This document shows positions 45,752-54,847 of a stretch of 64,000 nt of DNA, piece by piece. A program made the position numbers and the translations under genes. Where the stretch lies: positions 3,100,001 to 3,164,000 of the forward strand of contig NZ_QTUA01000001.1 of the NCBI RefSeq assembly GCF_003386865.1, read 5' to 3'. Source of the DNA: Calidifontibacter indicus (lineage in GTDB: Bacteria; Actinomycetota; Actinomycetes; Actinomycetales; Dermatophilaceae). Position 1 is the first letter of the stretch. The number at the start of each line of letters is the position of its first letter. The notes below the pieces were generated by a model. That model had not been told where the DNA came from. It ran no database searches and worked only from the letters and a program-made list of their open reading frames with translations.

Positions 45752-48700
45752 TCAGTCGGACGTCGCGGTGCCGGACGGCGCTGCCGCCGTGCCGGTCGGT
45801 GCTGCCGGGGTCGACGCCGGTGACGAGGACGCCGACGGTGACGCACTTGACGAGGCACTCGGCGATGTCGACGCCGACGACTTCGCCGCATTGAGCTTGA
45901 CCACCCGGTCGAGCGCCGCCTTCATCTCGTTCATCGCCTTCTGGTAGCCGCCCAGGTCGCCCTTCTTCAGGGCGTCCTGGCCGCGCGTCCAGGCGGCACC
46001 GGCGTCCGACAGCGCCTTCTCGACGGTGTCCTGATCACCTGGTTTCGGCTCGGTCGTACCACCGTCCGATTCGCTGGCACCGAACAGGTCGTCGAGCGCG
46101 TTCTCCAGGGTCACACCCCAGGCGAGCTTCTCACCGAACTGCACCACGACCGCGCGTTGCAGCGGGAATCCCGTTGTGCCCGAAGCCTTCACGTAGATCG
46201 GCTGCACATAGAGCAGTCCGCCGGCCAGCGGCAGGGTCAGCAGGTTGCCCCGTTGCAGTCGGTCGCCGTTCGCCTGCATGAACACCGACAGTGTCTGCGG
46301 GAAGGTCGTCGAGGAGTCGTTGGAGGTGTTGACGTCGTTCTGGAACTGCGCCGGGCCCTTGATCGTGACGTTGCGCGGCATCGTCCAGAGGCGCAGCGTG
46401 CCGTACGACCCGTTCGGTTTGCCCGGGGCCGGCGTCGCATCGGAGTCGACCGACAGATAGGCCGCGAGGTTCTGGCGGCCGCGGCCGAGCGGGATGTAGG
46501 ACGACGTGAGCGAGTAGGTCGGGGTGGTCACTCCCGGCATCGCGATCGACAGGTAATACGGCGGCTGCTGGCCGCTGCCCGCGCGGGTCGTGTCGGCCGG
46601 CACCTGCCAGAAGTCGGTGCCACTGAAGAAGGTGGCCGGGTCGGACACGTGGTACTTCGCGAGGATCTCCCGTTGCACCTTGAAGAGGTCCTCGGGGTAG
46701 CGCACGTGCGCGCGTACTTCGGCCGACATCTTCGACACCGGCAACACCGTGCCGCCGAACGCCTTGCGCCAGGTGGTCAGCACCGGGTCGGAGGCGTCCC
46801 ACGCGTACAACTTCACGCTGCCGTCGTAGGCGTCGACGGTCGCCTTGACCGAGTTGCGGATGTAGTTGATCGAGCCGGCCTTGATCGACTGCACGTTGGA
46901 GGCGTTCGTGGTGATGGAGTCCTCGGTGGACGCGTCGAGCGAGGACATCTGCGAGTAGGGGTACCGCGAGCTGGTGGTGTAACCGTCGATGACCCACTGG
47001 ATGCGGCCGTCGGCCACGATCGGGTACGGGTCGCCGTCGACCGTCAGCCAGGGCGCGACCTTCTTCACCCGGTCGGCCGGGTTGCGCACGTCGAGGATGC
47101 GCGACTGCTCGTTGATGCTGTCTGAGAACAGGAAGTTGTACTCCTGGTACTTCACCGCATAGGCCAACTTGCGGAGGACCCCACCGAGCGCCACTCCGCC
47201 GTTGCCGGTGTAGGTGGTGCGCCGCTCACCGCCGGTGCCCGAGTCGGGATAGTCGAGCTCGGCCGGAGCCGCACCGCGCTCGGCTCCGACGATGGAGTAG
47301 GACGGGCTCATCTCGCCGAAGTAGACGCGCGGCTCGAAGGTGCCGATCTTGCTGGTCTGCGGCATCGCCGACGCCACCCAGTTGGGTTGCCCCTCCGGGC
47401 CGCGCTGGTTGCCGTAGGCACCGACCACGCCGTAGCCGTGGGTGTAGACCGTGTGCTGGTTGACCCAGTTGCGCTGCCCGGTCGGCACCCCGCTCAGGTC
47501 GAGTTCGCGCACGCCGACGACGACGTCGGTCTCCTTGCCGTCGACCTTGTACCGGTCGACGTCCAACACGTCGGCGAACTGGTAGTACTGCTTCTGTCCC
47601 TCGTAGTTCCGGAATGTCGGCGAGATGATGTAGGGGTCGACCAACCGGATGCCGGGAATCGCGGCGGCGTCCTTGCGCCGCTCCGCCGGTTTGGCGTCGG
47701 TCTCCGGCGCGGTGTTGGTGGCGAGCAGATTCGTGAGTCCGTACGCCTGTTTCGTCGCCGCGATGTTGTGGGCGATGTACGGCGCCTCCAACGCGCGCGC
47801 GTTCGGGTTGACCTTGAAGTTGGCGATGATGGTCGGGTAGATGCCCGACAGTGCCAGCGTCAGCACCACCATCGACGCAATGCCGATGACCGGCAACCGC
47901 CAGGTGCGGGTCCAGATCGTCGCGATGAACAGGCCCGCGCACAGCACGGCGGCAACGGCGAGCACCGCCTTCGTGGGGATCTGCACGTGATCGGCGGTGT
48001 AGTCGATGCCCGTGATGAGCCGCGAGTCCTTGGTGGTCAACGCGTAGCGGTCGAGCCAGTAGGCGACGGCGCGCACGAGCACCAACACGCCACCGATGAT
48101 CGACAGCTGCACCCGGGCGGCGCTGGTGAACTTCGAGCCGGGTTCACGAGTGAGCGAGATGCCGCCGTAGATGTAGTGGACGACCGCCGACGCGACGAGC
48201 GCGAACAACACCGCCATCGTGAGCATCGCGGTGACCAGCTGCCACCACGGCAGCGAGAAGACGAAGAAGCCGATGTCCTTGCCGAACTTCGGGTCTTTGA
48301 CACCGAAGTCGACGCCGTTCCACCAAAGCGTGAACACCTTCCACTGACTGCCGGCGACCGCGCCACCGAACAGACCGAGCAGCAGCGGGATGCCACCGAA
48401 GGCGAAGGTGCGCGCCGGCTCCACCATGGCGCGGTAACGTTCCATCGCGTCGGGCTCGAGGGTGCCCGGCGGCAGGAACGGACGCTGCCGGTAGGCCAAC
48501 CGGATCGCCAGCCACACCGGCGCGGCGGTGAGCAGGAAACCGCCCACGAACATCCCGATCTTGGTGAGCAGTTCGTTGCGGAAGACGTTGCCGTAACCGA
48601 TCGCGTCGAACCACAGCTTCTCGGTCCACAACCGGGCCCCGAGACGGATGCCGAGGTAGGCGGCGACCAGCACGGCGGCAAGGATCAACCACTTGCTGCC

Positions 48701-48781
48701 GGTGTTGAAACCACGCAGCCGACCGCGGCCCCGCGGCGTGCTGGGGCGCTCGTCACCTGGGGTGTCGTCGGCCGAACTCAC
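45752..48781 (-). CDS. UPF0182 family membrane protein
   Basis: A 1009-residue protein of the usual UPF0182 length. Seven helices lie in the first 330 residues, followed by a large domain predicted outside the cytoplasm and a Ser/Ala/Pro-rich tail of about 45 residues. GTG at 48781 is preceded by GGAGG at 6 nt. Function is unknown. In Mycobacterium the homologue sits in the same neighbourhood next to a YlbL-type protease. Confidence 0.93.
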   Translation of the reverse strand: MSSADDTPGDERPSTPRGRGRLRGFNTGSKWLILAAVLVAAYLGIRLGARLWTEKLWFDAIGYGNVFRNELLTKIGMFVGGFLLTAAPVWLAIRLAYRQRPFLPPGTLEPDAMERYRAMVEPARTFAFGGIPLLLGLFGGAVAGSQWKVFTLWWNGVDFGVKDPKFGKDIGFFVFSLPWWQLVTAMLTMAVLFALVASAVVHYIYGGISLTREPGSKFTSAARVQLSIIGGVLVLVRAVAYWLDRYALTTKDSRLITGIDYTADHVQIPTKAVLAVAAVLCAGLFIATIWTRTWRLPVIGIASMVVLTLALSGIYPTIIANFKVNPNARALEAPYIAHNIAATKQAYGLTNLLATNTAPETDAKPAERRKDAAAIPGIRLVDPYIISPTFRNYEGQKQYYQFADVLDVDRYKVDGKETDVVVGVRELDLSGVPTGQRNWVNQHTVYTHGYGVVGAYGNQRGPEGQPNWVASAMPQTSKIGTFEPRVYFGEMSPSYSIVGAERGAAPAELDYPDSGTGGERRTTYTGNGGVALGGVLRKLAYAVKYQEYNFLFSDSINEQSRILDVRNPADRVKKVAPWLTVDGDPYPIVADGRIQWVIDGYTTSSRYPYSQMSSLDASTEDSITTNASNVQSIKAGSINYIRNSVKATVDAYDGSVKLYAWDASDPVLTTWRKAFGGTVLPVSKMSAEVRAHVRYPEDLFKVQREILAKYHVSDPATFFSGTDFWQVPADTTRAGSGQQPPYYLSIAMPGVTTPTYSLTSSYIPLGRGRQNLAAYLSVDSDATPAPGKPNGSYGTLRLWTMPRNVTIKGPAQFQNDVNTSNDSSTTFPQTLSVFMQANGDRLQRGNLLTLPLAGGLLYVQPIYVKASGTTGFPLQRAVVVQFGEKLAWGVTLENALDDLFGASESDGGTTEPKPGDQDTVEKALSDAGAAWTRGQDALKKGDLGGYQKAMNEMKAALDRVVKLNAAKSSASTSPSASSSASPSASSSPASTPAAPTGTAAAPSGTATSD

Positions 48782-48930
48782 CTGTACCTCCGTCGGGCTC
48801 GCGCCTGTGCGTCTGCCCAGACCCTAACCCGGCGCGCCGCCGTCTGTTCCCCCCGGTCGCCATACCTGTGGGACGGCTGTCAGCCGGTGGTGGGTTGGGG
48901 ACGGTCGGTGCCGTGCGCGACGATGGGGCC

Positions 48931-49473
48931 ATGAGCTCCCAGCAGGAACCCGTCGCCAAGCCCGTCCTCAGCCCGCTGGGTGAGTGCGCCGTCGACACCG
49001 AACGTCATGTCGCGGCCGGCGGCTGGGACCAGCCGCCGCGGCTGTTCGCGCTCGCCACCAACTCCGCGCTGCTCGCCGGCGAACCGGCGCTGGCCGACCA
49101 ACTGCACGGCGCCGAACCGTCGGGTATCAGCGCGATCGAGCAGGAGGGCATGCCGCGCACCTCCTCGATCGAGTCGATGCTCGGCCGTCTCGCCTGGCCC
49201 GCCGAGGTCGAGGGCGTGCTGCTCGCGATCGAACGCATCGTCGTGCCCCCGGAGGCCGAGAACGACCTCCCCGACAGCCCCGAGCAGGCCGCCGAGGTGC
49301 TGGCCGCGCACCCCGACCGGCGCGACGTCCGGTTGGTGGTGGCGGTGCTGCGCGACGGCGAGCAGATCTGCCTGCTGCGGCAGCGCGAGTACGACGAGGA
49401 CGACAAGGTGGCCGTCGGCCAGGACATCGCGCCCGGCCTGGTGGCCGCGCTCAAGGCGAGCCTGGAGGACTGA
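48931..49473 (+). CDS. PPA1309 family protein
   Basis: A 180-residue acidic cytoplasmic protein with a Trp-containing N-terminal part (ECAVDTERHVAAGGWDQPPR) and the conserved LAWPAEVEGVLLAIERIVVPP segment. Its size and motifs match the actinobacterial PPA1309 family of unknown function, which often lies between UPF0182 and YlbL genes as here. It is divergent from UPF0182 and convergent with the YlbL gene, with 1 bp between stops. Confidence 0.85.
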   Translation: MSSQQEPVAKPVLSPLGECAVDTERHVAAGGWDQPPRLFALATNSALLAGEPALADQLHGAEPSGISAIEQEGMPRTSSIESMLGRLAWPAEVEGVLLAIERIVVPPEAENDLPDSPEQAAEVLAAHPDRRDVRLVVAVLRDGEQICLLRQREYDEDDKVAVGQDIAPGLVAALKASLED

Positions 49474-49474
49474 C

Positions 49475-50620
49475 TCAGTTCGTCGGCGAGCAGGACGGCA
49501 GGCCGCTGGTCTGCCCGGCGGCGATCCTCGGCATCACCGCGAGCGCCTCGGCGAAGGTCGACACCTTCACGACCGTCATGCCCTTCGGCTCGTGGCCGAC
49601 GACCTCGCCGCAGTCGGACGCGGGGGCAAGGAAGTAGGTGGCGCCGGCGTTCTTGGCGCCCACCATCTTGTGCTGCACTCCCCCGATCGGCCCGACCTCA
49701 CCGAGTTCGTTCATCGTGCCGGTGCCGGCCACCTTCTTGCCGCCGGTCAACGCGCCGGGCGTGATCTTGTCGTAGATCGCGAGCGTGAACATCATTCCCG
49801 CGGACGGACCGCCGACGTTACCGGCGTTGACCTTCACCTCGAACGGCATCGTGTACTCGGGGTTGAGCCCGATGCCGAAGATCGCCCGCCCGTCCTGCGC
49901 CCCGGTGCGTGCCTGCACCGTCATCGTCCTGCCGGCGCGCTTGAGCTCGACCGGCACGGTCGCGCCCGCCTTCACGGTGCCCATCGCGGCGTGCACGGAG
50001 GCGAGGTCGGTCACCTGCTTGCCGTTGACCTTGATCAGTTCGTCGTTGACCTTCAGGGCGTCGCCGGCCGGGGCCTTCTCGGCCACGGCGCCGACCAACA
50101 CCTTCTCCGGCACCTTGTATCCGGCGGCCCGCATCGCCACCACTTCGGCCGTCTCCTGCGAGTCGGTCATGTCGGCGGCGTTCTGCTGCTTGATCTGGTC
50201 GCCCGAGACGTTCTTGGGGAACCACATCTCCTCGGGTTCGATCTCGGCGTTCTTGTCCAGGAACTTCGCCTGCAGGTACTCCAACACCGACACCGGATAG
50301 TTGGGGCCACCGGCGATCGACACCGTGGTGAAGTCGAGCGCACCCGACGTGGGGTAGGTCTGCGCGCCGACGATCGAGATGACCTCCTTGCCGTCGACCT
50401 TGCCGAGCGTGTCGGTCGCCGGGCCGGGACGCAGAATGGCGACCGGCACCTTGATCACCGACATCAGGGCGATCGCGACCACCAGGACGGCGGTCAGCAC
50501 CACCAGGACGAGGTTGCGCCGGGACATCGACGGACGGCGGGCAGCGACGGTGGCGTTGCTGCCGTAACTGCCGTAGGCGCCCTCGGAGGGGCTGCCGGGG
50601 TTGTTCTCGGGAAAGCTCAC
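49475..50620 (-). CDS. YlbL-type PDZ-Lon membrane protease
   Basis: A 381-residue protein with one N-terminal helix (about residues 27-50), a PDZ domain (about 150-230) and a Lon-type proteolytic domain. The Ser of the Ser-Lys dyad is near 273 in GGPSAGMM, and the Lys near 318 in GGVQHKMVGA. GTG at 50620 overlaps the moaE stop (GTGA). It is anchored with its protease domain outside the membrane. Its substrate is unknown. Confidence 0.9.
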   Translation of the reverse strand: MSFPENNPGSPSEGAYGSYGSNATVAARRPSMSRRNLVLVVLTAVLVVAIALMSVIKVPVAILRPGPATDTLGKVDGKEVISIVGAQTYPTSGALDFTTVSIAGGPNYPVSVLEYLQAKFLDKNAEIEPEEMWFPKNVSGDQIKQQNAADMTDSQETAEVVAMRAAGYKVPEKVLVGAVAEKAPAGDALKVNDELIKVNGKQVTDLASVHAAMGTVKAGATVPVELKRAGRTMTVQARTGAQDGRAIFGIGLNPEYTMPFEVKVNAGNVGGPSAGMMFTLAIYDKITPGALTGGKKVAGTGTMNELGEVGPIGGVQHKMVGAKNAGATYFLAPASDCGEVVGHEPKGMTVVKVSTFAEALAVMPRIAAGQTSGLPSCSPTN

Positions 50621-51039
50621 AGTCCGACCCACTCGTCGCTGCCGTCGGCGAAACTCTGGTGCTTCCAGATCGGCACCCGCACCTTCAGGTCGTCGATCAG
50701 CCGGTGACAGGCGTCCAGTGCCGGGCCGCGGTGTGGGGCGCTGACGGCGACGACCACCGCGACGTCACCGACCTCGAGCGCGCCGACGCGATGCACCGCC
50801 GCCACCTTGGTGATGCCCTCGTCGAGCACTGCGGACGCCACCTTGCGCAGTTCGTCGATCGCGCTCGGGTGGGCGCTGTACTCCAGTCCGCGTACGTCTT
50901 TGGCGTGATCGTGGTCGCGCACGACCCCCACGAACAACCCGACTCCCCCGGCCTGCGGGTCGGAGACCGCCGCGAGCACCTCGTCGACCGACAGCGGTTC
51001 GTCGCGGATGTCGGCCAGGGTGATCCGTGGGTCGGTCAT
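50617..51039 (-). CDS. moaE: Molybdopterin synthase catalytic subunit MoaE
   Basis: A 140-residue MoaE. GLFVGVVRDHDHAKDVRGLEYSAH and HRVGALEVGDVAVVVAVSAPHR are family hallmarks, as is VPIWKHQSFADGSDEWVG at the C terminus with the Lys that binds the MoaD C-terminal. It converts cPMP to molybdopterin together with MoaD. ATG at 51039 follows AAAGGTGAG. No other moa genes are near, so it works with partners encoded elsewhere. Confidence 0.95.
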   Translation of the reverse strand: MTDPRITLADIRDEPLSVDEVLAAVSDPQAGGVGLFVGVVRDHDHAKDVRGLEYSAHPSAIDELRKVASAVLDEGITKVAAVHRVGALEVGDVAVVVAVSAPHRGPALDACHRLIDDLKVRVPIWKHQSFADGSDEWVGL

Positions 51040-51248
51040 CGACTCACCTTTCGAACTTCGGCAGCAGTGCTGGGCACGGTCTCGACGTAGCGTAGGCATG
51101 TGGACCTGTGCGAACGAACTCGCCGTCCCGCAACAGTCACCGGGCGAGCAGAATGGGTGATGTCGGGAACGATTGACGCCCCGACATGGTTGACCCGAAC
51201 AGTGACAGATGTCCGACCGATGTCCACCGCTCAGGCGAAGGAACCGTG

Positions 51249-52718
51249 ATGAACCCCGAAGAGCGCCCCGACGACGTTCCCGACCTCAACGAACTGCTGA
51301 AACACCTCATGGGTGGCGGTGACGACATGCGGGAAGCGTTGTCCGAGATGGGCCTGGGCAATATCGACCCCGCGATGTTCGCGCAGATGCAGCAGCAGGT
51401 CGCGGCGATGATGGCCGCGCCGTCCGACGGCAGCTTCAACATCGAGGCCGCCCGCGACGTCGCGCGACGCACGGTCTCGACCGCCGGCGACCCGAGCATC
51501 GGTCCGTCGACCGCGAGGGACGTCGACCAGGTCGTGATGGTCGCCGGGCTGTGGCTCGATCAGGTCACCAACTTCGCCGGCACCGGCGCCGGCAAGGCGT
51601 GGAGCCGCTCGGAATGGGTCGAAGCGACGATGCCGACCTGGCGCCGGCTGGTCGAACCCATCTCCGACGCCGTCAACGCCGCCGTGATGCGGGCTATGCG
51701 CGAGCAGATGGGGCAGCTCGGCGCCGAGCAGCTCGACATGCCGCCGCAGATGCTCGGGCAGCTCGAGCCGATGCTCGGACGGATGAGCAGCGCGGTGTTC
51801 TCGATGCAACTCGGCCAGGCGGTCGGCACCCTCGCCGGCGAGTTGGTCACCGGCACCGAGGTCGGCCTGCCGCTCGTCGAGGGCAACCCCGTCGTGATCA
51901 TGCCGACGAACGTCGCGAAGTTCGCCGAGGGCCTCGACATGGACGCCGGCGAACTGCACCTCTACCTCGCGGTGCGGGAGGCAGCCCGCACCCGGTTGTT
52001 CCAGAACGTGCCGTGGCTCGGCCCCGCCCTCATCGCCGCGGTGCAGTCGTACGCCGCCGACATCTCGATCGACACCGACGCGATCGAGGAGGCCATGCGC
52101 AACGCCGACATGCAAGACCCCTCCGGTCTGCAGGAAGCGATCTCCGGGTCGATCTTCCGACCCGAACCCAGCGAGGCCCAGAAGCGCACGCTCGCCCACC
52201 TCGAGACGCTGTTGGCGCTCGTCGAGGGTTGGGTCGACGTCGTGAGTGACCGGGCCGTGCGCCCGCACCTGCCCCACGCCGACAAGCTCGCCGAGATCGT
52301 GCGTCGGCGCCGCGCCACCGGCGGCCCGGCGGAGAAGGTGTTCGCCAGCCTCGTCGGCCTCGAACTGCGACCGCGCCGGATGCGCGACGCGGCGAATCTG
52401 TTCGCGGTGCTGGAGGATGCCAAGGGCGCCGAGGGCCGCGACGCGGCATGGAAGCACCCCGACTTCGCGCCCGGCGCGAACGACCTCGACGACCCGATGG
52501 GTTACCTCGAGGGTGGGCAGCGCTCGATCGAGGAACCGGCCGGCGACGCACGGACCGACGCGATGGACGACGCCCTCGCGGCCCTGCTCGCGCAGGGGCG
52601 CGAGGAGATGGAGTCGGAGCGCAAGAGCGACACACCGGAGGCAGCCGCCGACGAGTCGCCCGAGTCCGACAACGAGTCCGACAACGGCTCCGGCGACTCC
52701 GGCGACCCGAAGGAATGA
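51249..52718 (+). CDS. DUF2342/zinc-dependent-metalloprotease-like hydrolase
   Basis: A 489-residue protein of the actinobacterial DUF2342 family often named putative hydrolase or zinc-dependent metalloprotease. It has the family segments LAGELVTGTEVGLPL and ELHLYLAVREAARTRLFQNV. In most homologues I recall, the latter has a His (REAAHxRLF); here it is Arg, so the metal site may be missing. The C-terminal 40 residues are acidic and Ser-rich. The start is ATG at 51249 after GAAGGA. It overlaps the Nudix gene by 4 bp. Confidence 0.85.
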   Translation: MNPEERPDDVPDLNELLKHLMGGGDDMREALSEMGLGNIDPAMFAQMQQQVAAMMAAPSDGSFNIEAARDVARRTVSTAGDPSIGPSTARDVDQVVMVAGLWLDQVTNFAGTGAGKAWSRSEWVEATMPTWRRLVEPISDAVNAAVMRAMREQMGQLGAEQLDMPPQMLGQLEPMLGRMSSAVFSMQLGQAVGTLAGELVTGTEVGLPLVEGNPVVIMPTNVAKFAEGLDMDAGELHLYLAVREAARTRLFQNVPWLGPALIAAVQSYAADISIDTDAIEEAMRNADMQDPSGLQEAISGSIFRPEPSEAQKRTLAHLETLLALVEGWVDVVSDRAVRPHLPHADKLAEIVRRRRATGGPAEKVFASLVGLELRPRRMRDAANLFAVLEDAKGAEGRDAAWKHPDFAPGANDLDDPMGYLEGGQRSIEEPAGDARTDAMDDALAALLAQGREEMESERKSDTPEAAADESPESDNESDNGSGDSGDPKE

Positions 52719-53326
52719 CGTTCGCCGACCTGCAGCGCGACGCGCACCGGGTGCTGTCCGACTGGCAGGCGCCGGACGCCGCCCAGGAGGCGGTGCGCCG
52801 GGAGTACCTCGACCACCTGTCGGCGCACGCCGATGCGGTCAGCCGGGACGGCGTCCCGCACCACCTGACCAGCGGCGGGTTCGTGTTCGATCCCACCCTC
52901 GAACAAGTGGCGCTGGTGCTGCACACGAAGGCTCAGCTGTGGCTGCAACCGGGCGGACACTTCGAGCAGACGGACGCCACGGTGGTCGACGCCGCGCTGC
53001 GCGAGATCCGTGAGGAGACCGGTCTGCCGGTGCGTGCCGAGCAGGCGGTCGTCGTCGACCTGCACCACCACGACCTGTCGGCCGCCTTCGGCCGATGCCG
53101 CTCGCACCGGGACATCAGGGTGGCGGTCGTGCTCGACGAACCGGCCGAGGTGGTGTGTTCGCAGGAGTCGGACCGTGCCGCCTGGTGGCCGGTGGACGCA
53201 CTGCCATCCCCGACCGATCCCGACCTGCCGGCGACGGTCAGTCGGGTGCGTGACCAGCTGCGGGCGGCATCCCCTCGTCGGGCAGGTCGTCCAACGGAAT
53301 CGGCGGCAGCCCCGAACCGAAGCTGA
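52715..53326 (+). CDS. Nudix hydrolase
   Basis: A 203-residue protein with a Nudix box at about 81-104: GGHFEQTDATVVDAALREIR followed by EETGL. The first acidic position is Asp, as in other actinobacterial members of this subfamily. It hydrolyses a nucleoside-diphosphate-linked substrate that is not known. ATG at 52715 overlaps the DUF2342 stop. Its last 89 bp overlap the convergent YgjP-like peptidase gene in antisense. Confidence 0.9.
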   Translation: MTFADLQRDAHRVLSDWQAPDAAQEAVRREYLDHLSAHADAVSRDGVPHHLTSGGFVFDPTLEQVALVLHTKAQLWLQPGGHFEQTDATVVDAALREIREETGLPVRAEQAVVVDLHHHDLSAAFGRCRSHRDIRVAVVLDEPAEVVCSQESDRAAWWPVDALPSPTDPDLPATVSRVRDQLRAASPRRAGRPTESAAAPNRS

Positions 53327-53807
53327 CCCCGGCCAGGAACGCCTCGGCCTTCTCCCCCTGCGGATAACGCGCTGTCATCGCCTTGAACCCCGGGCCGTGG
53401 TCGGCGTGCAGCAGGTGGGTGAGTTCGTGCACCAGCACGTAGTCGATGACGTACTGCGGCATCTTCTGCAACCGGTCGGACAACCGAATCTGGCCGGTGG
53501 TCGTGGTGCACGAACCCCACCGGCGATTCTGGTTGCCCACCCAACGCACCGAGGCCGGTGTGGCCCTGCCGTCGAGGTAACGCCGGGACAGCAGCAGCGA
53601 ACGCTCCATCAGTTGCTCGTCGGACGGACCGCTGCGCTGTTGTTTGGCCATCACCCGACGCACCAGACCGGGCACCATGCGGTCGAGCTCGGACTTGGAG
53701 ATGGCGGCCGGCACCCGCACCACGACCCGCCCCTCGACCAGGCTGGCCGACAGGGTGCTGCGTCGTTTGGCCGACCTGACGATCTCGACCTCGGGCGTCT
53801 TGTCCAT
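53238..53807 (-). CDS. YgjP/SprT-like zinc metallopeptidase
   Basis: A 189-residue protein with HELTHLLHADHGPGF near residue 127: the HExxH metal site and the third His. RWGSC is also conserved in the YgjP (DUF45) family. ATG at 53807 is selected; the longer open frame upstream is not coding-like. Family members are thought to be cytoplasmic peptidases sometimes linked to restriction systems, but the function is unknown. It overlaps the Nudix gene tail by 89 bp. Confidence 0.9.
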   Translation of the reverse strand: MDKTPEVEIVRSAKRRSTLSASLVEGRVVVRVPAAISKSELDRMVPGLVRRVMAKQQRSGPSDEQLMERSLLLSRRYLDGRATPASVRWVGNQNRRWGSCTTTTGQIRLSDRLQKMPQYVIDYVLVHELTHLLHADHGPGFKAMTARYPQGEKAEAFLAGVSFGSGLPPIPLDDLPDEGMPPAAGHAPD

Positions 53808-54014
53808 ACCGAGCAACCTACGTCCGCGCGCCGACAACCCGCGACCCGCACGCCTCGTGCCCGCGGGATCTGTGGAGGGGCCGCGCACCGACCGCGGGCT
53901 GTGGACGGACGCCTGTGGAGAACTCAGGGGCCACCGACCAGAGCTCTGGCACGCTGACCCGACACCAGCCGGCCACCACCCCCGCCCGTGGCCCTGTCGG
54001 AATCGGAGGAACGG

Positions 54015-54812
54015 ATGTCGCACCCACCGTCGACGTCGCGCCAGATGCCACCCGGACTGCCGGAATCGTTGTGGCCCAACCGTTCTCGCGCCCTGCGCTA
54101 CGACGACGAGCACATTCTCGTCGGGCTCGGCTGCCGCGAGCCGCAACTGGTGGGCCCGCTGCGCGAACCTGTGCTGCGCGAACTCATCGGACTCGGCGCA
54201 CTCACCCGCAACCAGTGGATGACCGCCGTCCGCCGCATCGACCCGCGGGTCACCGCGGCTTTGCACCGTGCGGTGACGGCGACGATGCCGACCGACCTCG
54301 GCGGGCTGTCGTTCGAGGTGCACGGCGTGGGGCCGGTCGCGACCGCCATCGGCGAGCTGCTCCCCCGGCTCGGTGCCACACCCTCTCCCGGCACGGCGCA
54401 ACTCGCGGTGACGGTCGGTGCACCCGGGGCCCGGCTCGGCACCGCCGAACTGCGGCTGGTCGTCGAATTGGGCTGCGATCAGGTGGTCGTCGGCCCCCTG
54501 CTGCGAGCCGGCGCCGGTCCGTGCGAGCACTGCCTCAACCTGCGCCGTCAGGACGCCGATCGACGGTGGGCCTCGGTCTGGCCGCAGGTGCTCGGCACCG
54601 GCTTGCACGACGACGAGCCCTCCACTGCAGGCGAACTCGCGTACATCGCGGTCGGGTTGGTCGGCCTCGTCGCCCGGGGAGTCGTGGCCGGCCGTCCCCT
54701 GCCCGTCGGTGCGGCGATGTCGATCGGCAGTCCGGACGGAACACTGCGTCATCATCTGTGGCCGGCCCACCCGCGCTGTGACTGTCAACTCGCCGATCGG
54801 GCGACCGCCTGA
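54015..54812 (+). CDS. ThiF/cyclodehydratase-like protein with four Cys
   Basis: A 265-residue protein. Its C-terminal two thirds resemble the partner domain of thiazole/oxazole (TOMM) cyclodehydratases and ThiF-like E1 folds: a G-x-G-like start in EVHGVGPVATAIGELLPRLG, then LVVELGCDQVVVGPLLRAG, then CEHC (near 175) and CDC near the C terminus, which together could bind zinc. No precursor peptide or YcaO gene is present in the window, so it is probably a housekeeping member of this actinobacterial family. ATG at 54015 follows GGAGGA. Confidence 0.7.
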   Translation: MSHPPSTSRQMPPGLPESLWPNRSRALRYDDEHILVGLGCREPQLVGPLREPVLRELIGLGALTRNQWMTAVRRIDPRVTAALHRAVTATMPTDLGGLSFEVHGVGPVATAIGELLPRLGATPSPGTAQLAVTVGAPGARLGTAELRLVVELGCDQVVVGPLLRAGAGPCEHCLNLRRQDADRRWASVWPQVLGTGLHDDEPSTAGELAYIAVGLVGLVARGVVAGRPLPVGAAMSIGSPDGTLRHHLWPAHPRCDCQLADRATA

Positions 54813-54847
54813 CCCGAGCACAACCGCCCGTCGGTCAGAATGGAGTC

